Shown here one piece after another: positions 44,338 to 53,681 of a stretch of DNA of 64,000 nt (position 1 is the stretch's first letter; each line of letters opens with the position of its first letter). Source of the stretch: Cellulomonas humilata (GTDB lineage Bacteria > Actinomycetota > Actinomycetes > Actinomycetales > Cellulomonadaceae); assembly GCF_030814415.1 (NCBI RefSeq), contig NZ_JAUSVB010000001.1:992001-1056000 (forward strand), in the 5' to 3' direction. A program made the translations under genes and the position numbers. The notes under the pieces are model-generated. The model made no database searches, was not told the DNA's origin, and saw nothing but the letters and a program-made list of their open reading frames with translations.

Positions 44338-45246
44338 GTGTCGGACAGCACGCTCCAGGCCCTGGGTGGCGGCGCCAAGCCGGCCGCGCAGTTCGGCCAT
44401 GACGCCCTGGTCGCCTGCGACAACGTGGTGCGCATCTTCCAGTCGGGCAGCGTCGAGGTGCAGGCACTCCAGGGACTGGACCTGCTGGTCGACAAGGGGG
44501 AGATGGTCGCGGTCGTCGGAGCCAGCGGCTCGGGCAAGTCGACACTCCTCGCGGTGCTCTCCGGGATGGACGCACCGACCGCAGGCCGGGTGCGCGTCGG
44601 CCCCTGGGACCTCATGGCCATGCACGCACGGGAGCGCGTCGCGTACCGGCGCCAGATGGTCGGCTTCGTGTGGCAGCAGACGTCGCGCAACCTCCTCCCG
44701 TACCTGACCGCCCGGCAGAACGTCGCGCTGCCCATGACCGGGGCCCGTCGGCACCGGGCCGCGCGTGCGGCCGAGCTGCTCGACCTCGTCGGCGTCGGGC
44801 ACGTCGCCGACCGGCCGCCGCAGGAGATGTCCGGCGGTGAGCAGCAGCGCGTCGCGATCGCGACGGCACTCGCCAACGAGCCGCAGCTGCTGCTGGCCGA
44901 CGAGCCGACGGGCGAGCTCGACACCGCCACGGCGCGGGAGGTGTTCGACGCGCTGCGCACCGCGAACCGGGAGTCCGGCACCACGGTCGTCGTGGTCACG
45001 CACGACTCGGCCGTCAGCGGCCTGGTGGAGCGCACCGTCGCGATCAGGGACGGGCGCACCAGCAGCGAGGTGCTGCGTCGGGACGCCGGCGGCGACGTCA
45101 CGCACGAGGAGTACGCGGTGATGGACCGGTCGGGCCGACTGCAGGTTCCGCGGGAGTACCGCGAAGCGCTCGCGCTGACCCGCCGGGTGCGCCTCGCGCT
45201 CGAGGCCGACCATCTGGGCGTCTGGCCCGACGGCAGCGCACGGTGA
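44338..45246 (+). CDS. ABC transporter ATP-binding protein (first)
   Basis: 302 residues from GTG 44338 with GGAGGGAG before it. Walker A VVGASGSGKSTLLAVLSGMD, signature MSGGEQQRVAIATALANEPQ, Walker B LLLADEPTGELDTA, H-loop VVVTHD. The N-terminal 20 residues and about 70 residues after the ATPase core extend beyond the usual 230 of MacB/LolD-type ATPases. First gene of a four-gene operon with GTGA/ATGA overlaps. Confidence 0.95.
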   Translation: MSDSTLQALGGGAKPAAQFGHDALVACDNVVRIFQSGSVEVQALQGLDLLVDKGEMVAVVGASGSGKSTLLAVLSGMDAPTAGRVRVGPWDLMAMHARERVAYRRQMVGFVWQQTSRNLLPYLTARQNVALPMTGARRHRAARAAELLDLVGVGHVADRPPQEMSGGEQQRVAIATALANEPQLLLADEPTGELDTATAREVFDALRTANRESGTTVVVVTHDSAVSGLVERTVAIRDGRTSSEVLRRDAGGDVTHEEYAVMDRSGRLQVPREYREALALTRRVRLALEADHLGVWPDGSAR

Positions 45247-45944
45247 GCGCCGGCCCCGGCGCGGCGGTGCACGTCCGCGAGGTGCACCGCACGTTCGGCA
45301 GCGGCCCGTCCGCCGTGCACGCCCTGCGTGGCATCGACCTCGACGTCGCCCCGGGCGAGCTCGTGGCGCTCGTCGGGCGTTCCGGGTCCGGCAAGACGAC
45401 GTTGCTGAACGTCGTCGGCGGGCTGGACCGTCCTGACGAGGGCACCGTGCTGGTCGACGGCATCGACGTGGCCGCGCTCAGCGACGACGAGCAGGCCCTG
45501 CTGCGGCGCGACCGGGTCGCGTTCGTCTTCCAGACGTTCGGGCTGATGCCCGTGCTGACGGCGGCCGAGAACGTGGGTGTCCCCCTGCGGCTGCGCGAGG
45601 CGCCGGTGCCTGAGCGCGAACGCCGCGTCGAGATGCTCCTCGAGCTCGTCGGGCTGACCGCGCACGCGCTGCAGCGGCCCGACGAGCTGTCCGGTGGCCA
45701 GCAGCAACGGGTCGCCATCGCGCGGGCGCTGGCCGGGTCCCCCCGGCTGCTGGTCGCCGACGAGCCCACCGGGCAGCTCGACAGCGAGACCGGACTCTCC
45801 GTGATGGCGCTGATCCGCGGCGTCGTCGAGGCCGAGGGGATGACGGCGCTGGTCGCCACGCACGACCCGGTGATGATCGCGCTCGCGGACCGCGCGGTGC
45901 GCGTGGTGGACGGTCGGCTGGTCGGGGCTGCCGAGCGTGGCTGA
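45243..45944 (+). CDS. ABC transporter ATP-binding protein (second)
   Basis: 233 residues. Walker A LVGRSGSGKTTLLNVVGGLD, signature LSGGQQQRVAIARALAGSPR, Walker B LLVADEPTGQLDSE and H-loop ATHDPVM. This is the standard size of a LolD/MacB-type ATPase. GTG 45243 overlaps the previous stop, and its end overlaps the first permease. Two different ATPases for two permeases suggest either two transporters or one heteromeric complex. Confidence 0.95.
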   Translation: MSAGPGAAVHVREVHRTFGSGPSAVHALRGIDLDVAPGELVALVGRSGSGKTTLLNVVGGLDRPDEGTVLVDGIDVAALSDDEQALLRRDRVAFVFQTFGLMPVLTAAENVGVPLRLREAPVPERERRVEMLLELVGLTAHALQRPDELSGGQQQRVAIARALAGSPRLLVADEPTGQLDSETGLSVMALIRGVVEAEGMTALVATHDPVMIALADRAVRVVDGRLVGAAERG

Positions 45945-48900
45945 GCTCGTCTGGCGACGGGCGCGCGCCCAGGTTGCCGTGCTGGTGGCGGTGCTGACGG
46001 TCATGGTCGCCGGCGCGTCGCTGGTCGGGGCGTGCGTGCTGCTCATGACGGCCTCGCCGCAGCGGGCGCTGCAGCTCGCGATGGTCAGGACCGCCCCGGC
46101 CGACGTCGAGGTCGGGGTCGCGCTGGGCTTCCCCGAGGACTTCGACGACCCGGACGTGGGTGAGCGCGTCGCGGAGACCGCGCGGGACGCCTCCGGAGCC
46201 GTGGCCGAGGCGTCGGCGACGCTCACGGCCCCGTTCGGGGATCTGCCGACGACCACGTCCACGTGGACCTCCACCGTCATGCGGTACCTGCCACCCGACG
46301 GGCGCCCGCTGCGCCTGGCGTACCTCGCCGAGCTGGACGACCCGGACGCCCGCGGGACGCTCGTCGCGGGGCGCTGGCCCGACGCGCCGGGTGAGGCCGC
46401 GCTGCCCACGTCGGTGGCGCGCGCCCTCGGTCTCGACGTCGGCAGCGCGACGGTCCTCGCCGAAGCCGCAGGTGGCGACGGCACCGGGCTGACGGTCGTC
46501 GGGACGTTCGTGCCGCGACCCGGGGCGGCGTGGGAGGAGGATCCGCTGCAGGGGACCGGCGTGAGCCCGAACTACCGCGGGTACATCTCCGGCTACGGGC
46601 CGTTCGTCGTCGCACCCGGCGAGGTCGCCGCGAGCGCCATCCCGCTGCGCCGGGTCACCTTGCGGGTGCAGCCCGACCTGACGCACGCGACCGCCGCCGA
46701 CCTGACCCGGGCCGGAGCGGGGGTCGACGCACTGACCAAGGAGCTGGCCAGCACGCTCGGTGACCGCACCCAGAACCTCGTCGTGGACCTGCCGTACGCG
46801 CGCACGCTGCACGCCGCACGGGACCAGCGCGGCGTGACCGACTCCGGTGTGCTCGCCGTGGCGCTGCTGGGCGCCGCGCTGGCAGCCACCACCGTGGTGC
46901 TGGCGGCCCGCCTGGTCGCCGCTCGGCGCGCGGCCGAGGCGGCGCTGCTCACCGCGCGCGGGACGAGCCGGGCGCGTCTGGTCGGGCAAGCCGCGGCCGA
47001 GGCGGGCGCCCTCGCGCTCCTGGCGATCGTCCCGGCGGCAGCGCTCGCCCTCGCGCTGTACCGGGTGCTGGCGGGCGCCGTCGGCCTCGATCCCGAGGCG
47101 GTCCCCGAGGGCGGTCTGCTCCCGCTCGTCGCGAGCGTCGCCGCCGTCACGGTCACGCTCGGCGGTCTGCTCGTCCTGCCCTGGCTGCGCACCGGGACGA
47201 CCCGGGGCACCCGCGAGGACCGGGTCGGCGTGGTGGCCCGCTCCGGCGCCGACCTGCTGCTCCTCGCTCTGGCAGCGCTCGCCTACCTGCAGCTGCGCGC
47301 GCACCGCGTGACGGGCGGCACGACGGTGGACCCGGTGCTCGTCGTCGCCCCGGTGCTGTGCCTGGCGGCAGGCGCGGCACTCGTCCTGCGCCCGCTCCCG
47401 CTGCTCGCGCGGAGCGCCGAGGCGCGCGCCGCGTCGTCCCGCTCGCTGACCTTGCCGCTCGCGGCCTGGGGGGTCGCACGTCGCCCGCAGGGCGCGGCGG
47501 CGGCGTTCCTGGTGGTGCTGGCGACGGCGTGCGCGACGTTCGGCATCGGTTTCGCTGCGACGTGGGCGCAGTCCCAGCGCGACCAGGCCGCCGCCACGGT
47601 CGGCACCGATCTGTCGGTACCCGCGCAGCTGGACGCCCTCGGTGCCGGCGCCACGCTGCGCGAGGCCACGGGTGGCCGGGTCAGCCCCGTCACGAGCCGG
47701 CCCATCACCCTTGGCTCGCGAGCACAGGGTGGCGACGAGGCCGTGCAGCTGGTCGCGGTCGACACGCGCGACGCCGACGGGCTGCTGCGGGGCCGACTGC
47801 CGTCCGGCGACTGGGCACGCGCCACGTCGGGCCTGGCACCGGCAGGCCCCGTCGGGGGCATCCGGCTGTCCGGTACGAGTGCCGCACTCGTGGTGACGGG
47901 CCACGTCGCCGACGACGTCCCGATGACAGCCACGCTCAGCCTCGTCGTGCAGGACAGCGACGGCGCGCGCGCCGCGCTGCCCGCGGGAGCCGTCGTGCTG
48001 GACGGCGCTCCGCACGACCTCGCCGTGGCCGTGCCGCCCGACGTCCAGGTCGTGGCCGTGGACACGCGGGTCTCGGCAGCAGGTGACGCCGACGACCCCG
48101 ACCTGCCGAGCATGGTCGCGTTCGACCTCGACGTGGCGCTGCCCGGCGCGACCCTCTCGCCGGGCGGCACGTGGTCCCCGGCGCGGCCGCCGAGCAGCGA
48201 GTACGTCGTCGCCGCACTCGGCAGCATCTCGGCCACCGACGCACCCGAGGGCGCGCGGCTCACCCTCGAGGGCACCGCCTACCTGCCGGGACTGCTCTGG
48301 TCCGAGGGCACCCTGACGGCGCTCGCGTTCGAGCCCGTCGACGACGTGCCCGTGGTGGTCTCGGAGCGGCTGGCGGACGCGCTCGGGCTGACGGTCGGGG
48401 ACGGCGTGGACCTCGCCCTCGGTCTGACCCCGGTGCACGCGAAGGTCGACGCCGTCGCCGCCTACATCCCCTCGCAGCCGCGTGCGGCGGCGCTGCTGGC
48501 CGACGTGGACACGTTGTCCCGCGCCACCCTCAGCCAGGGGAACCTCGACACCCTGACCGACGCGTGGTGGGTCGGCGGCACCCTGCCCGCCCATGCCGCC
48601 GCGACGCTCGACGCCGAGGGGCTCGGTCCGGTGACCGACCGCACCGCGGTGGCGCAGGAGAGCGCGAACGGTCCCCTCCGTGCGGCGCAGCGGGCCGCGG
48701 CCGCCCTGCTGGTCGTCGCCGCCGTCGTGCTCACGTTCGTCGGGACCGCGCTGCACACCACGACCGCTCTCGAGGCGCGTCAGGTCGACGTGGCCCGCCT
48801 GCGCGGCCTGGGCGCGTTGCGCCGCTCGGTGCTCAGGTCCGTGCTCGCCGAGCAGGCCGTGCTCATCGGGGTGCCGGTGATCGCCGGCGGCCTGCTGGGC

Positions 48901-49113
48901 GTGCTCGCGTGCTGGGCCGTCGGCCCGCTCCTGACGGTCTCCGCCCAGGGACTGCGGCCCGTGCCGGCCGTGACCGTGAGCTGGCCGTGGCAGGCGCAGG
49001 TGGCGACGGTCCTCCTGCTGCTGCTCGGGTGCGCCGCGGTGGTCGTCCCTCTTGCCGCCCGCGCGGTGCGTCGTTCGACGATCGCTCGGCTGCGGATGGA
49101 GCCGGGCGCATGA
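45937..49113 (+). CDS. Large FtsX-like ABC permease (first)
   Basis: 1058 residues from GTG 45937. One N-terminal membrane helix (VAVLVAVLTVMVAGASLVGA), then a large extracytoplasmic domain (about 40-300). A helix block at about 300-430 starts VTDSGVLAVALLGAALAATT, and further helices at about 435-500. A second external domain leads to the last helix bundle (GPLLTVSAQGLRPVPAVTVS region to the end). That is the FtsX/MacB permease plan, doubled. Very long; the substrate is unknown. Overlaps its neighbours by four to eight bases on both sides. Confidence 0.88.
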   Translation: MAELVWRRARAQVAVLVAVLTVMVAGASLVGACVLLMTASPQRALQLAMVRTAPADVEVGVALGFPEDFDDPDVGERVAETARDASGAVAEASATLTAPFGDLPTTTSTWTSTVMRYLPPDGRPLRLAYLAELDDPDARGTLVAGRWPDAPGEAALPTSVARALGLDVGSATVLAEAAGGDGTGLTVVGTFVPRPGAAWEEDPLQGTGVSPNYRGYISGYGPFVVAPGEVAASAIPLRRVTLRVQPDLTHATAADLTRAGAGVDALTKELASTLGDRTQNLVVDLPYARTLHAARDQRGVTDSGVLAVALLGAALAATTVVLAARLVAARRAAEAALLTARGTSRARLVGQAAAEAGALALLAIVPAAALALALYRVLAGAVGLDPEAVPEGGLLPLVASVAAVTVTLGGLLVLPWLRTGTTRGTREDRVGVVARSGADLLLLALAALAYLQLRAHRVTGGTTVDPVLVVAPVLCLAAGAALVLRPLPLLARSAEARAASSRSLTLPLAAWGVARRPQGAAAAFLVVLATACATFGIGFAATWAQSQRDQAAATVGTDLSVPAQLDALGAGATLREATGGRVSPVTSRPITLGSRAQGGDEAVQLVAVDTRDADGLLRGRLPSGDWARATSGLAPAGPVGGIRLSGTSAALVVTGHVADDVPMTATLSLVVQDSDGARAALPAGAVVLDGAPHDLAVAVPPDVQVVAVDTRVSAAGDADDPDLPSMVAFDLDVALPGATLSPGGTWSPARPPSSEYVVAALGSISATDAPEGARLTLEGTAYLPGLLWSEGTLTALAFEPVDDVPVVVSERLADALGLTVGDGVDLALGLTPVHAKVDAVAAYIPSQPRAAALLADVDTLSRATLSQGNLDTLTDAWWVGGTLPAHAAATLDAEGLGPVTDRTAVAQESANGPLRAAQRAAAALLVVAAVVLTFVGTALHTTTALEARQVDVARLRGLGALRRSVLRSVLAEQAVLIGVPVIAGGLLGVLACWAVGPLLTVSAQGLRPVPAVTVSWPWQAQVATVLLLLLGCAAVVVPLAARAVRRSTIARLRMEPGA

Positions 49114-51848
49114 GAGCCGCCTGGCGTCGGACCCGCGCCGACCTGTGGCCGCTGGCCGTCACCGTGCTCGTCGTGGCGCTCACGGTCGGTGTCACCGACG
49201 CGGTGCCCCGGTTGCTGACCGACCGCGCCGACGCCGCCGTCCGGGCCGCCGTCGCGCACGCCGACCCGGCCGTCGACGTCGTCGTCACCAGCATGTACGG
49301 CCCCGGCCTGTCGGACGCGACGGCGGGTGCCCGGGAGACCAGAGCGAGCGTGGACGACGCGGCACGCGGGATCGAGAGCGTCCTGCCGCCCTCGCTGCAA
49401 CCTGTCCTGGGGTCGCCCCTCGCCGACGCCACCAGCACCGACCTGACGCTCAGCACCCCCGCGCTGCCGACCGGAGGCGTCCTCTGGATGAGCTACCTGT
49501 GGGCGGGGCACGATCCCGCGGTGCGCTGGCTCGCGGGGAGCGCGCCCGACGAGCCCGGGCCGGACGGCGCCGTCCAGCTCGCGCTCTCGGACGAGGTGGC
49601 TGGGGTCCTCGGCATCGGTGCCGGTGACACGTTCCAGGCCATGAAGGCCGACCGCACGTTCGTCCCTGTGCTCGTCACCGGCGTGTTCGACGCGAAGGAT
49701 CCGGACGACCCCGTGTGGACGTCGCGGCCGGAGATCCTGCGGCCGCGGGTGGTGGGCCAGAGCAACGCGCCGACGACCGTCGTGGGCGGGCTGCTGTCCG
49801 CGGCGTCGCTCCCCGCAGCCCGCGCCGCGCTCGAGCCGGACGGAGTGACGCGCACGTTCCGGTTCCCGGTGGAACCGGAGGCGTTGGACTACGCGGGATC
49901 CGGCGCCCTGGCCACGCAGGTCGCCGCGCTGGAGGCGTCGCCGGAGCTCATGATGGCGCCCGGACCCGGGGCGAGGGTCACGTCTCGGCTCGACCTCGTC
50001 CTCACGCAGGTGCGCGCACGCGTGGCGGCGACGTGGTCGCAGGCCACGGTGGTGCTCGCCGGGCTGGGGTGGGGCACCGGGCTGGTGCTGCTGGTCGGGG
50101 CCGACCTCCTCGCGCGCCGCCGGTCAGCGGCCCTGCGCACGGTGCGCGCCCGCGGCGCCTCCCTCCCGGGCATCGCCGCGGAGGCCGGCGCCGAGGCGGC
50201 GGTGGTCGTCGGCGTGGGGGCCGCCGTCGGCCTGGCGCTCGGCCAGGTCGCGGCGCCGGGCGCGGTGTCGTGGCCCTGGGTCGCCGTCGTGGTGGTGGGC
50301 GTCCTCGCGCCCCCCGCGTTCGCGACGGCGACGGCCGCGCGCAGCGACGCCCGACGAGTCCCGACCGACCGGCACGGCCGGCGCCTCGCGCAGCGCGTGC
50401 GCTCGGTGCGGCGCGTGTCGATCGAGGCCGCGCTGCTCGTGCTCGCCGCCGCTGCCCTGGTCGCGTTGCGTCGCCGTGGCGTCGTGTCGATCTCCGGCCC
50501 CGCCGACCTGGCCCTCGCGGCTGCGCCCGTGCTCGTCGCGGCGGCGGGCGCGCTGCTGCTGTGGCGCGCGGTGCCCGTGCTGCTGCGCGGTGCTCTGCGG
50601 GGCGCCCGCAGGTCGCGCAAGGCGGCTCCGCTCCTCGCCGTCGCGCGGGCCGGTGCCACCGGGGCCGTGCTCCCGTTCGTCGCTCTCGTCGTGGTCACGA
50701 CGCTCGTCGCGCTGTGCGGTGCCCTTGCCAGCACCGCACGCGCCGGTCAGACGGAGGGCTCGTGGGACACGGTGGGGGCCGATGTGGTGGTGCGCACGAC
50801 GTTGCCCGACGCGTCGCTGCAGGACGTCGCGGACGGACTGGCGGCCACCGACGGCGTCGACGCCGTGGCCGTCGGCCGGGTGCAGGACCGCAGCGAGCTC
50901 TTCGACGTGCGGGGCGTCGATGCCGTGCGGGTGCTCGCGGTGGACCCGGAGTCGTACGGGGAGCTGCTCGCGCGCACGCCATTCGGGGCCGCGCCGGCGC
51001 TCGCGGTGCTGGCCGACGCATCCGGCACCGCGACCACCCGCGCCGCTCCCGGTCCCCTGCCCGCACTGGTCCCCGAGCCGCTGCTGGGCACCCGGCCGTC
51101 GCTGCGCTGGGGCAACGTGACGATCGAGCTGCAGCCCGTGGGCCAGGTCCCCGCGCTCCCGGCGCAACAGGCCGACGGGACGCCGGCCGGCCCGACCGTC
51201 GTCGTGGACCGCGCGGCGCTGGCCGCCGTCGTCACGGCGCACGTCGCCGCGCGAGCCGAGCGGACCGGCTCCGAGCGCGCGGGCACAGAGCCGCAGGGGG
51301 TGGGTCCGGACACGGTGTGGGCGGTCGGCCCGGAGGCTTCCGCGAAGGCCGACGCGGCTGCACAGGAGGTCCGGGGCCACGTCCTGGCCCGCACGCAGTG
51401 GCTGACGGAGCGTCGGTCCGACCCCCTGGCCGGGGGGCTGCTGGCACTTCTCGCTCTCGTCGCAGCCCTGTGCGCCGGGTACGCGACGATCATCGTGGTC
51501 CTGGCCGCGGCGGCCTCCGCTCCGGGGCGTGCCACGTCGCTCGCCACGGCGCGGGTGCTCGGGCTGCGCCATCGGGCCACGACGCGGGTCGCCGCAGGTG
51601 AGCTGCTGCCGTCGATCCTGGTGGCCGCGCTGGGCGGCGTCCTGCTCGGCATGGTCCTGGTCGGCGCACTCGTGGCGCCGCTCGCGCTGCGGCTCGTCAC
51701 CGGGCAGTCGGCCGATCCCGGCGTGGTGCTGCCGTGGTGGTCGGTGGTGTCGGTCGCGCTCGTCGGCGCAGCCGTCCTGGTCGTCGTCACCGTCGAGTCC
51801 TCCGCCCGCCGACGCGAACGGCTCGGCCAGGTGCTCCGCGTGCGCTGA
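49110..51848 (+). CDS. Large FtsX-like ABC permease (second)
   Basis: 912 residues from ATG 49110, coupled by ATGA to the first permease. One N-terminal helix (PLAVTVLVVALTVGVTDAVP), then an external domain, a helix cluster at about 300-420 (TWSQATVVLAGLGWGTGLVL, and so on) and a second external domain. The final helices include LLALLALVAALCAGYATIIV and VALVGAAVLVVVTVESSARR. It is similar in plan to the previous gene. Last gene of the operon, followed within 30 bases by a convergent VOC gene. Confidence 0.88.
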   Translation: MRAAWRRTRADLWPLAVTVLVVALTVGVTDAVPRLLTDRADAAVRAAVAHADPAVDVVVTSMYGPGLSDATAGARETRASVDDAARGIESVLPPSLQPVLGSPLADATSTDLTLSTPALPTGGVLWMSYLWAGHDPAVRWLAGSAPDEPGPDGAVQLALSDEVAGVLGIGAGDTFQAMKADRTFVPVLVTGVFDAKDPDDPVWTSRPEILRPRVVGQSNAPTTVVGGLLSAASLPAARAALEPDGVTRTFRFPVEPEALDYAGSGALATQVAALEASPELMMAPGPGARVTSRLDLVLTQVRARVAATWSQATVVLAGLGWGTGLVLLVGADLLARRRSAALRTVRARGASLPGIAAEAGAEAAVVVGVGAAVGLALGQVAAPGAVSWPWVAVVVVGVLAPPAFATATAARSDARRVPTDRHGRRLAQRVRSVRRVSIEAALLVLAAAALVALRRRGVVSISGPADLALAAAPVLVAAAGALLLWRAVPVLLRGALRGARRSRKAAPLLAVARAGATGAVLPFVALVVVTTLVALCGALASTARAGQTEGSWDTVGADVVVRTTLPDASLQDVADGLAATDGVDAVAVGRVQDRSELFDVRGVDAVRVLAVDPESYGELLARTPFGAAPALAVLADASGTATTRAAPGPLPALVPEPLLGTRPSLRWGNVTIELQPVGQVPALPAQQADGTPAGPTVVVDRAALAAVVTAHVAARAERTGSERAGTEPQGVGPDTVWAVGPEASAKADAAAQEVRGHVLARTQWLTERRSDPLAGGLLALLALVAALCAGYATIIVVLAAAASAPGRATSLATARVLGLRHRATTRVAAGELLPSILVAALGGVLLGMVLVGALVAPLALRLVTGQSADPGVVLPWWSVVSVALVGAAVLVVVTVESSARRRERLGQVLRVR

Positions 51849-51877
51849 GCTCGAGCTCGCCGGCCGCCATCCGTCGT

Positions 51878-52315
51878 CTAGCTCTTCTTCAGCTCCTCCG
51901 CGAGCATCACGAGGATGCCGCTGGGGCCGCGGACGTAGGTGAGCTTGTAGACGTCCTCGTACGTCGCCACGCCGCGGAGCGGATGGCATCCGTGCCGTGC
52001 GGCGATCTCGAGCGCCTCGTCGATGTCGTCGACCGAGAAGGCGACGCGGTGCATGCCGATCTCGTGTGGACGGGTGGGCTCGGTCTCGATCGCCGCGGGG
52101 TGGATGTACTCGAAGAGCTCCAGGCGGCCGTGACCGTCGGGCGTCTGGAGCATCGCGATCTTGGCGTGGTTGCCGTCCAGGCCGACGGCGGTGTCGGTCC
52201 ACTCCCCGCTGACCGTGTCACGGCCGACGACAGTCAGACCGAGGTCGGTGAAGAACGCGATCGCTGCTTCGAGGTCGCGCACAGCGATGGCGACGTTCTC
52301 GAGCTTGATGGGCAT
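51878..52315 (-). CDS. VOC-family (glyoxalase/dioxygenase fold) protein
   Basis: 145 residues from ATG 52315; a longer frame exists upstream, but KLENVAIAVRDLEAAIAFFT is the proper VOC start. The fold shows GMHRVAFSVDDIDEALEIAA, LELFEYIHPA (metal Glu region) and YVRGPSGILVMLAEEL. Family members are metal-dependent lyases, dioxygenases or antibiotic-binding proteins; no substrate is evident. Convergent with the ABC operon. Confidence 0.9.
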   Translation of the reverse strand: MPIKLENVAIAVRDLEAAIAFFTDLGLTVVGRDTVSGEWTDTAVGLDGNHAKIAMLQTPDGHGRLELFEYIHPAAIETEPTRPHEIGMHRVAFSVDDIDEALEIAARHGCHPLRGVATYEDVYKLTYVRGPSGILVMLAEELKKS

Positions 52316-52480
52316 GCGGCGCATGGTACCGAGCAGGCCGATCGCGAGCGCTTTCTCGGGCCTGCGCAACCGAGCCTCGCGGAGCCCGCAGAGACGATAC
52401 GGTCTGGCGGGGCTTCACCCGTCGCGCGCGGATGCCGTACCGCCGACCCCGACCGGGTGGATGACAAGGAGTGTGTGCTG

Positions 52481-53266
52481 GTGCGGAAGCTGTTGAGCTC
52501 GCTCGGTCTTGCCGTGGTGCTGTCGATGGTGGGTCTCGGGGCAGGAGCGGTGTCCGCCGCGGCAGCCGACCCCGTTGCGGACCTCCGGGCGTTCGTGGAG
52601 GCGGGTTTCCACGGGACGACGGACGCCGAGTACCGGGCATGGGCGGAAGTCCTGGCGACGTCCACCGACGGCCCGACGACGCGTCAGGCAGCGACGGACG
52701 CGTTGGCCGGGACGGACGTGGAGCTGCACGCCTTCGTCGACGGGGGTTTCCAGGCCGCGTGGAACGCCGATGAGCGTCTGCGGCTGGCCCGCGTCCTCGC
52801 CGCAGCCACCGGGCCCGCAGTCACCGCCGGCGTGCAGGCGGCCCTGGCCAGCAGCGACCCCAGCGTGTGGTCGGCGTTCCTCTCGACGGGCCTGGCCGTG
52901 GCGCAGTACGCCGACGACCGGCTGATGGCCGCGACGATGCTGACCGGCGGCGCGAACAACAGCGGGCCGGCGCTCGACGCGGCGGCGCAGGCGGCGCTGG
53001 CCGGCACGCCCGCCGACCTACGCGAGTTCGTGCTCAACGGCCAGTTCACGGCGCGCGCGCTCGACGTCCAGGCGGCCGCGCCCGTGGCGCCGGCCGTCCC
53101 GCCGGCAGCGGCTCCGCAGCCGGCGGCCGCAGCCGCCACGACACCCGCCGCCACGCTCGCCGTGACGGGTGCGTCCGACAAGGCGCCCGCGGCCGCGCTC
53201 GCCGCGACCGCGATCCTCACGGGTGCCGGTCTCGTCCTCCTCGCCCGCCGCCGCCGTCAGGCCTGA
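52481..53266 (+). CDS. Cell-wall-anchored ALF-repeat protein
   Basis: 261 residues from GTG 52481, nine bases after AAGGAG. Signal peptide 1-30 (LAVVLSMVGLGAGAVSAAAA). Four or five ALF-type repeats follow: LRAFVEAGFHGTTDAEYR, LHAFVDGGFQAAWNADERLR, WSAFLSTGLAVAQYADDRLM and LREFVLNGQF. An Ala/Pro linker leads to the sorting signal LAVTG (226-230), a hydrophobic helix and RRRRQA. LAxTG is the form preferred by class E sortases of high-GC actinobacteria, so the protein should be attached to peptidoglycan. The sortase itself is not in the window. Confidence 0.88.
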   Translation: MRKLLSSLGLAVVLSMVGLGAGAVSAAAADPVADLRAFVEAGFHGTTDAEYRAWAEVLATSTDGPTTRQAATDALAGTDVELHAFVDGGFQAAWNADERLRLARVLAAATGPAVTAGVQAALASSDPSVWSAFLSTGLAVAQYADDRLMAATMLTGGANNSGPALDAAAQAALAGTPADLREFVLNGQFTARALDVQAAAPVAPAVPPAAAPQPAAAAATTPAATLAVTGASDKAPAAALAATAILTGAGLVLLARRRRQA

Positions 53267-53282
53267 CGCCTAGGCTCGAGCG

Positions 53283-53648
53283 ATGACGACCGTGCGCAAC
53301 ATCCAGGCCGCGCTCGACACGATCACCGAGCCCTGGCAGCCCCACCGGCTCGCCACCGTGAACGACTACGACGTCAAGGTGGTCAAGCTCGACGGCGAGT
53401 TCGTCTGGCACAGCCACCCCGACACGGACGAGCTGTTCCTGGTCGTCTCGGGACGGTTGACGATCCAGCTGCGTGACGGCGACGTCGAGCTCGGCCCGCA
53501 GGACGTGTACGTCGTGCCGAAGGGTGTCGAGCACTGCCCGAGGGCCGACGGACTGGTGTGCGCGCTGCTCGTCGAGCCGGCCGGGACGGTGAACACGGGC
53601 GACGCGAGCGGCGAGCGCACGGCGGAGCTGCGCGAGCTCACCGACTAG
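53283..53648 (+). CDS. Cupin domain protein
   Basis: 121 residues. Single cupin barrel: motif 1 FVWHSHPDTDELFLVVSGRL with metal-binding His, His and Glu, and motif 2 LGPQDVYVVPKGVEHCPRAD with the last His. It is a small, probably metal-binding enzyme or sensor. It starts 16 bases after the ALF protein stop, so they may share a transcript. Confidence 0.88.
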   Translation: MTTVRNIQAALDTITEPWQPHRLATVNDYDVKVVKLDGEFVWHSHPDTDELFLVVSGRLTIQLRDGDVELGPQDVYVVPKGVEHCPRADGLVCALLVEPAGTVNTGDASGERTAELRELTD

Positions 53649-53681
53649 CCGCAGCGTCTCCCCTGACGGGCGGGGAGCCGG

